64,000 bases of DNA, taken from assembly GCA_013214575.1 (NCBI GenBank), contig JABSSD010000005.1, positions 34,088 to 98,087 of the forward strand, in the 5' to 3' direction. The notes beneath the pieces were generated by a model. It ran no database searches and was not told the origin of the DNA. It worked only from the letters and a program-made list of their open reading frames with translations. The position numbers and the translations under genes were made by a program. How positions within the stretch are numbered: the stretch's first letter is position 1; every line of letters starts with the position of its first letter. The DNA comes from Paracoccaceae bacterium (GTDB lineage: Bacteria > Pseudomonadota > Alphaproteobacteria > Rhodobacterales > Rhodobacteraceae). This document shows positions 32,716 to 42,682 of the stretch, piece after piece.

Positions 32716-34056
32716 GTGTCCTGGGACAGTAAAGTGCTTTGGACCGAGGGGCTGTTTTTGCAGCCGCATCATTTCCAGCAGTCGGATCGCTATACCGAAG
32801 CTCTGGTCACCGGGCTGGCGCGTCGAATACGCCCCTATGGCTGGGGTGTGAACGGGCTGGAAATTGATCATGAGGCCCTGAAGGTTGGTCAGTTTGCCCT
32901 GAAAAGCTGCGAGGGGCTGACCCATGACGGCACCGTGTTTCGGGTGCCAATGGCGGATCCGCATCCGCCAGCGATGGAGGTGCCAACCACGGTCAAGGAT
33001 TGCATCGTCTATCTGACGGTTCCGCAACGGCGTCAGGGCGCGACCGAGGTGGATCTGTCGGGGGCGGAAATGTCGGCCAGCCGATTGCGCCCGTCCAAAC
33101 AAGAGGTGAGCGACGTCACCAGCAGCGAGCGCAAGCCGGTGGAGCTGGACGTTGGCAAGATGCGTCTGCAATTTGCCCTTGAGGTTGACGATCTGGCGGA
33201 TCGGCTGTCGATCCCGGTGGCCCGCATTATCGAGGTGCGCGCTGACAAGGCAATCATTCTGGATCAGGCCTTTATTCCCTCGTGCCTGGATGTGCGGGCG
33301 GCGCCGGCCCTGGCGGGGTTCCTGCGCGAGCTGGAAGGATTACTGGGGCACCGGATGGAGGCCCTGTCGGGGCGGCTGGCCGAAGGCGGCAATGCCCGCG
33401 GTGTGGCCGAGGTGTCGGATTTCATGCTGCTGATGGTGGTCAACCGGATGTTGCCGGTCATTCGCCACATGACACAGATCGAAAATCTGCACCCCGAGAG
33501 CTTTTTTGTCACCTGTGCGGCGCTGGCCGGAGAACTGTCGGTGTTTATGGCGGCAGACAAGCAGGTGCCGGCCTTTCCACCCTATACCCACGATAATCTG
33601 ATCGCCTGTTTTGCGCCGGTCATTCGCACCCTGCGGCAATACCTCAGCTCGGTTCTGGAACAGACGGCAATACCGATCAAACTGGAGCCGCGCAAATACG
33701 GCATTTCGGTGGGCGTCATTGCCGATCGCAAGCTGCTGGGCAACGCGGGCTTTGTGCTGGCGGTGAATGCTGATATTCCGGCCGAAGACGTACGCCGCCA
33801 TTTTGCAGGTCAGGCCAAGATTGGACCGGTCGAGGAAATTCGCCAGCTGGTCAACTCGGCACTGCCGGGGATCACCTTGCGGCCCTTGCCGGTGGCACCG
33901 CGACAGATCCCGTATCACGCGGGTGTGGTATATTTTGAAATGGACGGTGACAGCCCGTATTGGGGCAAGATGACCACCTCGGGTGGGATCGCCGTTCACG
34001 TGTCCGGGCAGTTTCCGGGGCTGAAGATGGAACTTTGGGCCATTCGCAACAATTAA
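32716..34056 (+). CDS. tssK: T6SS baseplate-membrane connector TssK
   Basis: 446 residues, usual length of the VasE/ImpJ family. Starts with the diagnostic SWDSKVLWTEGLFLQPHHFQ, fixing the GTG at 32716 (AGGAGATCCAG upstream). Other family blocks: RRIRPYGWGVNGLEID and the C-terminal DSPYWGKMTTSGGIAVHVSG. TssK trimers connect baseplate wedges to TssL/TssM. First of the tssK-tssL-tssM-tagF-pppA block. Confidence 0.96.
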   Translation: MSWDSKVLWTEGLFLQPHHFQQSDRYTEALVTGLARRIRPYGWGVNGLEIDHEALKVGQFALKSCEGLTHDGTVFRVPMADPHPPAMEVPTTVKDCIVYLTVPQRRQGATEVDLSGAEMSASRLRPSKQEVSDVTSSERKPVELDVGKMRLQFALEVDDLADRLSIPVARIIEVRADKAIILDQAFIPSCLDVRAAPALAGFLRELEGLLGHRMEALSGRLAEGGNARGVAEVSDFMLLMVVNRMLPVIRHMTQIENLHPESFFVTCAALAGELSVFMAADKQVPAFPPYTHDNLIACFAPVIRTLRQYLSSVLEQTAIPIKLEPRKYGISVGVIADRKLLGNAGFVLAVNADIPAEDVRRHFAGQAKIGPVEEIRQLVNSALPGITLRPLPVAPRQIPYHAGVVYFEMDGDSPYWGKMTTSGGIAVHVSGQFPGLKMELWAIRNN

Positions 34057-34070
34057 GGCGGGAATAGAAC

Positions 34071-35489
34071 ATGGGTGATTACGACGACCCGTTTGCGGAA
34101 CCGAATGACACCGAAAAGACGGTGATCAGGCCAAATCCGGGTGGCCGCCGCCCGGCGACACCGCAGCCGTTCCAACAACCTGTGGCGCAGCCCGAGGCGG
34201 CCCCGGTGGCGACGGGAGGCGATGCGTTTGGGGTGCCTCAGGCCGCGGTGCCCGCCGCAGCTGCCACGCCAAATGGGGGCAAGGCGAACCCGGTTGCGAT
34301 GACGGGAATGAACCAGCTGACCGCCTGTGCCTCGACGTTGTTTGCCCTGATCAGCCGCATTCGCAACCGCGCCCAGCACATGGACCCGGACAAGTTGCGC
34401 CAAAGCGTGGTGGCCGAGGTGCGCGGGTTTGAAAACCGCGCCCTGCAGGCCGGGGTGACGGCGCAGACGGTCAAAATCGCTCGATATGCCATGTGTGCAA
34501 CGCTGGATGACGTGGTGCTGAACACGCCTTGGGGCGGCCAGTCCAGTTGGGGGTTGCAATCCATGGTCGGCACCTTCCACCGCGAAACGGTTGGCGGCGA
34601 TCGATTTTATGACCTGTTGGCACGGCTAGAAAAAGAACCGGGCGGCAATATCGACATGCTGGAGTTCCTCTACATGTGCATGTCGCTGGGCTTTGAGGGC
34701 CGCTTGCGGATTGAGCAGGGTGGCTCGGAGAAACACATGCAGATCCGCGGCGCATTGGCGCGGATTATCCGGGCGCAACGGGGGCCGGTTGAACGGGATC
34801 TGGCGCCCCATTGGCAAGGTTTGAAAAAACCGTTCAAGGCGCTGTCTGCCTGGCGGCTGGTGTGGATCTCGCTGATTGTCACCGCCGTGTTGCTGGGGCT
34901 GCAATTTGTCGGCCTGTCCTGGGCCCTGTCGAACCAGACCGAGCGGGTGATTGGCCAGCTGTCGATTGTGGATTCCGGCCCCGTGGCCACATTGGAACGC
35001 ACCGCACCGCCACCACCGCCAGCGCCGCCAGCGCCCGAGGTGGTTGACCAGGTGGCCAAGGTCTCGGGGTTTTTGGAACCCGAGATTGCCGAAGGCCTGA
35101 TCGAGGTTTTCCAAAAGGGCAATACGCTGACCATTCGGGTGGCCGGATCCGGCATGTTCGGGTCGGGATCGGACCGGCTGAAGCCTGAAATTGAATCGCG
35201 GATCATCCGGTTGGCGCAGTCGCTGAATAGTGAAAAAGGTGCGCTCATCGTGGTCGGGCATTCGGACAATGTGCCGATCCGTTCGTCCCGGTTCCCGTCC
35301 AATATGCATCTGTCGCTGGCGCGCGCCAAATCGGTGATGGCTGAAATGGCCAAGGTGCTGGACGACCCAAGCCGGCTGTCGGCCGAAGGCCGTGCCGACA
35401 ACGAACCCCTGGCCGATAATGGCTCCAAAGACGGTCGTGCACGAAATCGTCGTATCGAAGTACTGCTGGTGCAGGAGAGTGACACATGA
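34071..35489 (+). CDS. tssL: T6SS membrane protein TssL with C-terminal OmpA domain
   Basis: 472 residues. Disordered Pro-rich N-terminus, then the DotU cytoplasmic domain (about 75-255; ARYAMCATLDDVVLNTPWG; FHRETVGGDRFYDLLARLEK; LEFLYMCMSLGFEGRLRI). One membrane helix at about 262-286. The periplasmic OmpA domain is at about 345-470 (GHSDNVPIRSSRFPSNMHLS; GRARNRRIEVLL), giving direct peptidoglycan anchoring. This is the extended TssL form. Overlaps tssM by four bases. Confidence 0.95.
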   Translation: MGDYDDPFAEPNDTEKTVIRPNPGGRRPATPQPFQQPVAQPEAAPVATGGDAFGVPQAAVPAAAATPNGGKANPVAMTGMNQLTACASTLFALISRIRNRAQHMDPDKLRQSVVAEVRGFENRALQAGVTAQTVKIARYAMCATLDDVVLNTPWGGQSSWGLQSMVGTFHRETVGGDRFYDLLARLEKEPGGNIDMLEFLYMCMSLGFEGRLRIEQGGSEKHMQIRGALARIIRAQRGPVERDLAPHWQGLKKPFKALSAWRLVWISLIVTAVLLGLQFVGLSWALSNQTERVIGQLSIVDSGPVATLERTAPPPPPAPPAPEVVDQVAKVSGFLEPEIAEGLIEVFQKGNTLTIRVAGSGMFGSGSDRLKPEIESRIIRLAQSLNSEKGALIVVGHSDNVPIRSSRFPSNMHLSLARAKSVMAEMAKVLDDPSRLSAEGRADNEPLADNGSKDGRARNRRIEVLLVQESDT

Positions 35490-38400
35490 TCAGGCGATTT
35501 ATAATTCCGCTGTTCAAATCCATCTATTCGCTGCTGCTGATTTTCGCCGCAGTTCTATCCGCTTGCGTCTGGTTCTTTGGACCGTTTCTGGGTGGCGAGA
35601 GCTGGCGACCCTTTGACGGCATGACCGCGCGGATTGTGACCATCTCGCTGATCTGGGTGTTCTTCCTGCTGCTGATTGGGTTCATCTTTTGGCGTCGGCG
35701 TCGAAGAGACCGTGAAATGGGCGACGAGATCGCCGAGTCGCTGGACACCGGCGAGGATGATGTTCTGGCCGAAGAGATCGGCGAGCTGCGCGGCAAGTTC
35801 AAGCAGGCGATGGTCGAGCTGCGCAAATCCAAGAACGGCCAGCGCCATCTGAATGACCTGCCTTGGTATGTGATGATCGGCCCTCCGGGCGCCGGTAAAA
35901 CCACTGCGATTGTCAATTCCGGGCTGCAATTTCCATTGGCAGACAAGCTGGGCAAGGCGGCCATTGGCGGTGTCGGCGGCACCCGCAACTGTGATTGGTG
36001 GTTCACCAATGATGCAGTGCTGATTGATACGGCCGGCCGCTATACCACACAGGAAAGCGATGCCGAGGCGGATAATGCCGCCTGGATCGGCTTTCTGGGC
36101 CTGCTGAAGAAATACCGCAAGCGTCAGCCGATCAACGGCGCCATCATTGCGATTTCACTGTCGGATTTGTCGCAGCAGGATGAGATCACCCAAAAGGGCC
36201 ACGCGCAGGCGGTGCGCAGGCGTCTGTCCGAGCTGCGCGAACGTCTGGGGGTGCGGTTCCCGGTCTATGTGCTGTTCACCAAGGCCGATCTGATCGCCGG
36301 ATTTAGCGAGTTTCACGATGCCTTGGGCAAGGAAGAGCGCCAACAGGTCTGGGGATTCACCCTGCCATTGCCCAAGGGCAAGTCAGACGAAGCACCAATT
36401 GCCCGCTTTGACGAAGAGTTTGCCCTGTTGCTGGGGCAGCTGAATGCACAGCTTCTGGAGAAAATGCAGGCGGAGACCGACCATCAGCGCCGGGCGCTGG
36501 TGGCGGGGTTCCCGGCCCAGGTGGCCTCGGTTCGGACCGTGGCACGGGAGTTCCTGAACGAGGTGTTTCAGGACAATCGCTATGACCAGCGGCAGATGCT
36601 GCGCGGGATTTATTTCACATCCGGCACCCAGGAGGGCACCCCGATTGACCGGCTGATGCTGGGCATGGCGCAGACCTTTGGCATTGGTCGTCAGGCGATC
36701 GGCACCGGCCAGGGCACCGGTCGGTCGTTTTTCCTGACCCGCCTGTTTGAGAGTGTGATGTTCCCCGAGGCCGGTCTGGTGTCTGCGGACGACAAGGTGG
36801 AGCGCCGCTATCGCTGGACCCGGCGGGGCGCCATTACCGCCACGGTTCTGGTGGCGATGGTCACCGGTGGGTTGTGGGTCCGGTCCTATCTCAGGAACAC
36901 CGATTTGATCGCCGAGGCCGAGACACAGGTTGCGGCCTATCAGGTTGCGGCGGCGACCCTGCCGCCCAGCCCGATTGGCGATACCGATCTGGTGCCGGTG
37001 GTCACCGCGCTGAACCTGTTGCGGGATTTGCCCGCCAACCCGGTTTTGTCGGACCCCGATCCCGACCGCGAGATGACCTATGGTCTGTATCAGGGCGAGG
37101 TGATTGGAACCCAGGCGGCGCAGACCTATCGCGGTGCGCTGAACCAACGTCTGCTGCCGCGCTTACTGGTGCGGCTGGAAGAACAGATCATTGGCAATAT
37201 CAACAACCCGGATCTGTTGTACGAGGCGCTAAAGGTCTATCTGATGCTGGGCCTTCAGGGCCCGATGAACCAGGATCTGATCAAGGAATGGATGCGGCTA
37301 GACTGGGAACATGTCGCCTATCCCGGTGTTACTCGCCTGCAGCTGCGCAGTGACCTGACGGATCATTTGAACGCCCTGCTGTCACAACCAATGCAGGAGG
37401 TGGCGCTGAACGGGCCGCTGATTGATCAGGTGCAGAACATCCTGTCGGAACTGCCGCTGGCACAGCGGGTCTATAACGGTATCGTCAATTCCAACACCGC
37501 CACCAGCCTGCCCAAATGGCGCCTGACCGATATTGGCGGGCCTTCGGTAAAGCGGGTGCTGGTGCGAAGCTCGGGCAAGCAGCTGAACGATGGCATTGAG
37601 GGAATCTATACCTACGACGGTTTCCACAATGTGTTCCTGCCCGAAGCGGTCAGCGTCGCCGAACGGGTGCAGCGCGAGATCTGGGTTCTGGGCCAACGCA
37701 GCGAAGAGGATCAGAATGATTCAGTGCTGTTGGCGTTAAGTCGGGATGTGCTGGACCTGTATTACAACGATTTTATCACCCGCTATGATACCATGCTGGG
37801 CGATGTGGATATCATCCCGCTGGAATCCCTCAGCCACGCGGTTGAGGTCACCAATGTGCTGTCTGGCCCCACTTCGCCGATGGTCAATATCCTGACCGAA
37901 GTGTCGCGGGAAACCCAGTTGGCGGTGGATCGCAATGCCGTGGATACCTCGGCGCTGACGGGTGGCGCTTCGCAGGTGGCGGCACTCGAGGCGCGATCGA
38001 ACCTGTCGATCCAGGGTCAGATTCTGATGGAAGCGCTGATCCAATCCTCGGCGGGGAGCAACGGAGCACCGCCGAAACCGCCCGGATCTTACGTCCAGGA
38101 CCGGTTCCAGTGGTTGCATAATCTGGTGCAACGCCCCGAGGGCCAGCCGTCGCAGCTGGATGATCTGATGGTGTCGCTGCAACTGGTCTATCAGGATCTG
38201 AACAAGATGTCGTTCAGCGGAGTGGCCACTGGCGGCGAGGCCCTGTTGCAGTTCCAGCAATCGGCGTCCCGCGCCGACGGGCCGGTGCAGCGATGGGCGT
38301 CGCAAATCTCCACCGGCTCCTCCGGGATCACCTCTGAGGGCACCCGCGCTTCGATCAACGCGCGCTGGCAGGCCTCGGTGCTGCCGTTCTGCACGCAAGC

Positions 38401-39049
38401 GCTGGACAATCGCTATCCGTTCAACCGGCGGGCGCGGGCAGATGTGGCCATGGCGGATTTTGCCAAGCTGTTTTCACCCGGCGGCCTGATTGACGGTTTC
38501 TTCAATGAAAACCTGGCAAAGTTTGTCGATACCCGCAGTCGTCCCTGGACCTGGAAACGGGTCAATGCCGTGGATCTGGGGATCAGCCCGGCGGTGCTGG
38601 TGCAAATGCAATACGCCGCAGAAATCCGCGATGCGTTCTTTGCCGGTGGACCAACGCCGGCAGTGCAGTTCCAGATCACTCCCAAGGCGCTGGATCCCAA
38701 GGCCAAGAACGTGCTGCTAGAGATTGACGGGGTACAGGTTGCCTATGGGCACAGATCGGGGCAGCCCAGTCCGGTTGCCGTGACCTGGCCCGGAACGGTC
38801 GGACTGGCGCGGATCACCCTGTCACCCAAGAAACGCGACAATGAAAACTCCATGTCGCGTGATGGGCCCTGGGCCTGGTTCCGATTGCTCGATTCAGCTG
38901 AGGTGCGACGCACCAATGTGTCTGACCGCCGCCGGGTGAACTTTCGCATCGGCGGACGGCTGGCGCTGTTTGAGCTGCAGTCGGGATCTGTGATTAACCC
39001 CTTTGCCCTGCCGGCCATGGCAAAGTTCAGCTGCCCCAAGTCGATGTGA
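35486..39049 (+). CDS. tssM: T6SS inner-membrane protein TssM (IcmF)
   Basis: 1187 residues. Membrane helices at about 12-34, 50-69 and about 443-462. The cytoplasmic NTPase-like domain has a complete Walker A (GPPGAGKT, 132-139) and VLIDTAGRYT. A large periplasmic region (about 463-1187) follows the IcmF/ImpL family to the end. TssM spans the envelope and gates the channel, normally binding the TssJ lipoprotein at its tip; no tssJ is seen here. Start overlaps tssL by ATGA; the end overlaps tagF. Confidence 0.96.
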   Translation: MIRRFIIPLFKSIYSLLLIFAAVLSACVWFFGPFLGGESWRPFDGMTARIVTISLIWVFFLLLIGFIFWRRRRRDREMGDEIAESLDTGEDDVLAEEIGELRGKFKQAMVELRKSKNGQRHLNDLPWYVMIGPPGAGKTTAIVNSGLQFPLADKLGKAAIGGVGGTRNCDWWFTNDAVLIDTAGRYTTQESDAEADNAAWIGFLGLLKKYRKRQPINGAIIAISLSDLSQQDEITQKGHAQAVRRRLSELRERLGVRFPVYVLFTKADLIAGFSEFHDALGKEERQQVWGFTLPLPKGKSDEAPIARFDEEFALLLGQLNAQLLEKMQAETDHQRRALVAGFPAQVASVRTVAREFLNEVFQDNRYDQRQMLRGIYFTSGTQEGTPIDRLMLGMAQTFGIGRQAIGTGQGTGRSFFLTRLFESVMFPEAGLVSADDKVERRYRWTRRGAITATVLVAMVTGGLWVRSYLRNTDLIAEAETQVAAYQVAAATLPPSPIGDTDLVPVVTALNLLRDLPANPVLSDPDPDREMTYGLYQGEVIGTQAAQTYRGALNQRLLPRLLVRLEEQIIGNINNPDLLYEALKVYLMLGLQGPMNQDLIKEWMRLDWEHVAYPGVTRLQLRSDLTDHLNALLSQPMQEVALNGPLIDQVQNILSELPLAQRVYNGIVNSNTATSLPKWRLTDIGGPSVKRVLVRSSGKQLNDGIEGIYTYDGFHNVFLPEAVSVAERVQREIWVLGQRSEEDQNDSVLLALSRDVLDLYYNDFITRYDTMLGDVDIIPLESLSHAVEVTNVLSGPTSPMVNILTEVSRETQLAVDRNAVDTSALTGGASQVAALEARSNLSIQGQILMEALIQSSAGSNGAPPKPPGSYVQDRFQWLHNLVQRPEGQPSQLDDLMVSLQLVYQDLNKMSFSGVATGGEALLQFQQSASRADGPVQRWASQISTGSSGITSEGTRASINARWQASVLPFCTQALDNRYPFNRRARADVAMADFAKLFSPGGLIDGFFNENLAKFVDTRSRPWTWKRVNAVDLGISPAVLVQMQYAAEIRDAFFAGGPTPAVQFQITPKALDPKAKNVLLEIDGVQVAYGHRSGQPSPVAVTWPGTVGLARITLSPKKRDNENSMSRDGPWAWFRLLDSAEVRRTNVSDRRRVNFRIGGRLALFELQSGSVINPFALPAMAKFSCPKSM

Positions 39050-39732
39050 ACGCCATGGGATTTGGAGCATTTGGAAAAATACCTTCGGTTGGCGACTTCT
39101 TTCGCCTGTCGCCACCAGCCGGATTTACCCGGGCCTGGGACGAATGGTTGCAGGGGTTGCTGCTGGCAGGGCAGGGCACGCATGGACCCTATTGGGATGG
39201 CTATTACATGACCGCTCCGATCTGGCGGTTCACCCTGTCGCCGGGGCTGGCCGGACCACAAAAGGTGATGGGCGTGCTGATGCCGTCGGTGGACCGGGTT
39301 GGGCGGCGGTTCCCGCTGACGCTGATGGCGGCGCTGCCAACACCGGGGCCGGCCTCGCTGGATCATCTCTGCGAGACCAAATTGTTTGAGCAGTTGGAGG
39401 ATGTGGCGTTGGCCTGCCTTGAGGATAATATGACACGAGAAAAACTGGCACAGGATCTGGAGGGATGTCCGCTGCCAACCCAGCGGGCGCATGCTCCGGT
39501 GCGCGGCACCGAGGGATGTCTGTTGATGACCGGCGCCAGCAATCCTGCGGCGTTACCCAGCCTGCTGGCCGGCGATCTGCTGGATCGGAAAATACCCGGC
39601 GCCAGCCTGTGGACAGCCGTTTTGGACGGGGTGCCCCGGCTGATGGTGTGTCAGGGACTGCCCAGCGGCAATGCAGCGCTGGGATTATTTGACTTAGCGG
39701 CACCAATCTGGAGCGAGGCACGACCAATATGA
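39046..39732 (+). CDS. tagF: T6SS post-translational regulator TagF
   Basis: 228 residues from a GTG that overlaps the tssM stop; an ATG at 39055 is equally possible. TagF/ImpM pattern: GFGAFGKIPSVGDFFRL, FTRAWDEWLQ, WDGYYMTAPIWRFTLSPGL, GVLMPSVDRVGRRFPLTL. TagF represses T6SS in Pseudomonas and Agrobacterium, and in some bacteria is fused to a PppA-type phosphatase. Here the phosphatase is the next gene and overlaps by four bases, so the two are coupled. Confidence 0.94.
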   Translation: MNAMGFGAFGKIPSVGDFFRLSPPAGFTRAWDEWLQGLLLAGQGTHGPYWDGYYMTAPIWRFTLSPGLAGPQKVMGVLMPSVDRVGRRFPLTLMAALPTPGPASLDHLCETKLFEQLEDVALACLEDNMTREKLAQDLEGCPLPTQRAHAPVRGTEGCLLMTGASNPAALPSLLAGDLLDRKIPGASLWTAVLDGVPRLMVCQGLPSGNAALGLFDLAAPIWSEARPI

Positions 39733-40451
39733 GTCAGTTTCAAAACTATCGCTATACCGTGCAAACCCATGTCGGGCTGAAGCGCAAGGTGAATGAGGAC
39801 ACGGTTCTGGCCCTGCCAGAGCAAGATATCTGGTTGGTTGCAGATGGCATGGGCGGCCATCAGGCCGGAGATTTTGCCAGCCGCGCCATTGCCGATACCG
39901 TCGCCATGATCCCGCAGGGGCTGGACCCGACAGCGCGCATGCACGCGCTGCGTGACGCCATCCAAAGCGCGCATCAGCTGATCCTGGCCGAGGCCGAGGC
40001 GCGCGGCGCAGGGGTTATTGGTGCAACCGTTGTGGCGCTGATGTTGGCCAATGGGCATTTTGTCGGGCTATGGGCCGGCGACAGTCGTATCTACCGGTTG
40101 CGAAATGGTCTGATTGAAATGCTGACCACCGATCATTCCTCAGTGGCGGAATATGTGCTGGCCGGCCGGATGACCTGGGACGAGGCCGAACAGCACCCGC
40201 AGTCCAATGCGATCACCCGGGCTGTCGGCGTCGGCGAGGTGCTGGAACTGGACAAGGTCCGCGGCGAGGCGCAGGCGGGTGATCGGTTCCTGGTCTGTTC
40301 AGACGGGCTGACCAAATATGCCACCTTTGCCATGCTGCAAGATATCCTGAGCAGCACTCCGATTGAAACCGTGGTTGAACGTCTGGTGCAGGTGGCCTTG
40401 GCTGGCGGCGGCGCTGACAATATTTCGGCCATCGTGGTGGATGTGCAGTAA
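39729..40451 (+). CDS. pppA: PP2C-type Ser/Thr phosphatase (PppA)
   Basis: 240 residues, a single cytoplasmic PP2C domain with its metal-binding motifs: NEDTVLALPEQDIWLVADGM (first two Asp sites), GGHQAGDFAS, GLWAGDSRIYRL, FLVCSDGLTK and GGADNISAIVVD. It should dephosphorylate FHA/other T6SS proteins and oppose the kinase encoded convergently just downstream. ATGA overlap with tagF. Last gene of the plus-strand core. Confidence 0.95.
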   Translation: MSQFQNYRYTVQTHVGLKRKVNEDTVLALPEQDIWLVADGMGGHQAGDFASRAIADTVAMIPQGLDPTARMHALRDAIQSAHQLILAEAEARGAGVIGATVVALMLANGHFVGLWAGDSRIYRLRNGLIEMLTTDHSSVAEYVLAGRMTWDEAEQHPQSNAITRAVGVGEVLELDKVRGEAQAGDRFLVCSDGLTKYATFAMLQDILSSTPIETVVERLVQVALAGGGADNISAIVVDVQ

Positions 40452-40477
40452 GCCACCGGAGAGTTTTAAACTCGGGA

Positions 40478-42634
40478 TTACGGCTGCGCTGTGATCAGGA
40501 TTTTGCTGTCCAGCGACAGGATCCGCCCGGCATCGACCTCGGCACTGGCTTGCAGCGCTTCGGCAAAACCAACAGCGCTTTCCGAGGTGGGTCGCATCCC
40601 GTCGAACAACGGCGCAGAGGAATGCAGCACTAGGACCTTGCTTTTCCCAAGCGAGCTGTCATCCACCCGAAAGGCAATGCCGCCGCCGGTTGAGGCCGCG
40701 TCCAGGCCAAAGGCAACCCGCACCTTTATCTCGCCACTGCGGCCATCGCGCAGCACTGCGACCGCGTTTTCGGGGCGCGAAATATTGGGCAGCAGATGGA
40801 ACACATTGCCAGACACGTCGAGGATCGACACCGTCAAATATCCCGTTGTCATCTTGGCTGGCAGCACCACATCAATCACCGGGTTCTCGCCGACAAAGAA
40901 GCGCCCCGACGGGTTTGGTTCGTTGCGGTCGCCAACGGTAAAAGCCACCGAAGTCGCCCCGGTGGGAGCTCTGGGCAGATGCTGTTCGATCAGACAGAGG
41001 CTGGGGTTCAGAACATCCAGATCCAGCACCAGCTTGCGGTCACCAGCAATGGCGCGCAACTCATCAAACAGGCCAATACGGGTGGAGGTTTCTGCCACCC
41101 GGCCGGTCACCATGATCGGGTCCTGGGGGCCATAGCCGCCGATAGATCCTGTCTGCGGTGCGGCCAGCTGTCCACAATCGCTTTTGGCCTGCAAAATTGC
41201 ACGCACATCGGCTGCCAGCAGGATGGGCGGCACAAATGTGATCTCAACTTTGCCGTCCAGCGCCCCCGGCAGGCCAGACTTGAAAACTGTATTTATCCGC
41301 GTCAGCACATCCACATCTGAGGTGGTGCCGGTCAGTTTGGCCTTGTTGTTAGAGACCACAAACCGCCATTCCTGCAGCGCTGTCAGCGGCTGCAAACTGG
41401 CCAGAACGTCCTCTCCCCAACTGTCGGCAATATCGCCGGATGCCAATGTCAGGTCTGCATCGCCAACCAGTGCAGTCAGCGCATCGCGGGTGGTTTCCGA
41501 CGGCATATAGCCCACCGCCTGAATGTCCCCTTGGGGGGGCTTCTCAACGATCAGGGTAAAGGGATTGGCGGGTGGGTAGGCCGGCGCAAGCAAGCCATCG
41601 AACAGACCCGAAACATAACCGCCAACTCCAACGACCGCCAGTGCAACGCTGAGCCCGATGGCCAGTATTGCCCCCCGACCCGAACGGGGTTTTGGTGCGG
41701 CTGGCGCGGCAGTTTTGGGTTTTGATTTTTTCGTCGGCACTGCAATTACAGTGGCCTCATCAACCATATCCCTGGCTGTTGCGGTATCTGGCGCAGGAGC
41801 TGGATGGGCCTGGGGGTCATCAATATAAGACAGGACATCGACTGCACTGGCAAGACGCTTGTCGCGGTCAGGCTCGCACATGCGGTCAATCAGCCCCTTC
41901 AGCGGTTGCGGCACGCCGGAGGTGTCCAGTGGTTTTTGCTTGTTCTCAACCACTTCCATCGGGTTGGCACCCAGATTTGGCGGGGTGCCGCGGAAATTGG
42001 CCAGTAACAGGGCGCCCAGGGAATAGATATCGGCGCGGGCATCGGTATTGCCGCTCAGCTGCTCGGGTGCGGCATAGGAATATTTGCCGGCAAATTCATT
42101 GCCGACGATGGTCTGCGCCCCGGGGTTGGTGTCTTTGGCAATGCCAAAATCAATGATCACCGCCTGGGCAGGATCACCGCCACGCAGGATGATATTGTCG
42201 GGGCTCAGGTCTCGGTGGACGATATTGCTGGCGTGAGCCGCGCACAGCCCCTCGGCGACCCGACGGCCGACAATCAGCAGATCCTCGGCGGACATCGGGC
42301 CCTGTTTCATCTTCTTGTCCATCCCCGGACCGTCGACGAAATCCATCAGCAGATAGATCTGACCCTCGGGTGTCCGGTGATTTTCGGAATAGCGCACCAC
42401 GGCATCATGGCGGATTTCGCGAATATTTTCCTCGCGGGCCATCAGCACGGTGAAATCTTCGTTGCCGGCCAGTTCCTGCTTTAGAACCTTCAGCGCCACC
42501 AGGTTGCCGGAAATCTCCGAGCGCGCCTTGTAGACATCCGAAGTGCCGCCGCGACCCAACAGGGTTTCGATGCGATAGGTATTATTCAGCAAATCACCAG
42601 GCTGAAACATATCGCCCGGGCGCGAATCCATCAT
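40478..42634 (-). CDS. ppkA: Membrane Ser/Thr protein kinase (PpkA type) with BON-like/DUF4384-like periplasmic tail
   Basis: 718 residues. Kinase domain about 15-275: LLGRGGTSDVYKA, catalytic Lys49, HRDLSPDN (140-147) and DFG (162-164). One membrane helix at about 325-348. The periplasmic part holds two BON-like segments (about 375-480 and 490-570, the latter with Cys residues in CGQLAA and PSLCLIEQ), then a DUF4384-like domain (about 580-718; LPAKMTTGYLTVSILDVSGN, VFHLLPN, APLFDGMRPTSESA). The last two domains match the end of the TonB-like protein at 7225-8787. It starts the threonine phosphorylation pathway that activates T6SS after an envelope signal. Convergent with pppA. Confidence 0.93.
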   Translation of the reverse strand: MMDSRPGDMFQPGDLLNNTYRIETLLGRGGTSDVYKARSEISGNLVALKVLKQELAGNEDFTVLMAREENIREIRHDAVVRYSENHRTPEGQIYLLMDFVDGPGMDKKMKQGPMSAEDLLIVGRRVAEGLCAAHASNIVHRDLSPDNIILRGGDPAQAVIIDFGIAKDTNPGAQTIVGNEFAGKYSYAAPEQLSGNTDARADIYSLGALLLANFRGTPPNLGANPMEVVENKQKPLDTSGVPQPLKGLIDRMCEPDRDKRLASAVDVLSYIDDPQAHPAPAPDTATARDMVDEATVIAVPTKKSKPKTAAPAAPKPRSGRGAILAIGLSVALAVVGVGGYVSGLFDGLLAPAYPPANPFTLIVEKPPQGDIQAVGYMPSETTRDALTALVGDADLTLASGDIADSWGEDVLASLQPLTALQEWRFVVSNNKAKLTGTTSDVDVLTRINTVFKSGLPGALDGKVEITFVPPILLAADVRAILQAKSDCGQLAAPQTGSIGGYGPQDPIMVTGRVAETSTRIGLFDELRAIAGDRKLVLDLDVLNPSLCLIEQHLPRAPTGATSVAFTVGDRNEPNPSGRFFVGENPVIDVVLPAKMTTGYLTVSILDVSGNVFHLLPNISRPENAVAVLRDGRSGEIKVRVAFGLDAASTGGGIAFRVDDSSLGKSKVLVLHSSAPLFDGMRPTSESAVGFAEALQASAEVDAGRILSLDSKILITAQP

Positions 42635-42682
42635 AGCGCCCTCCTTGGCGCAGGTGCAGCGGCGTGACGCGCGCGCAAATGC

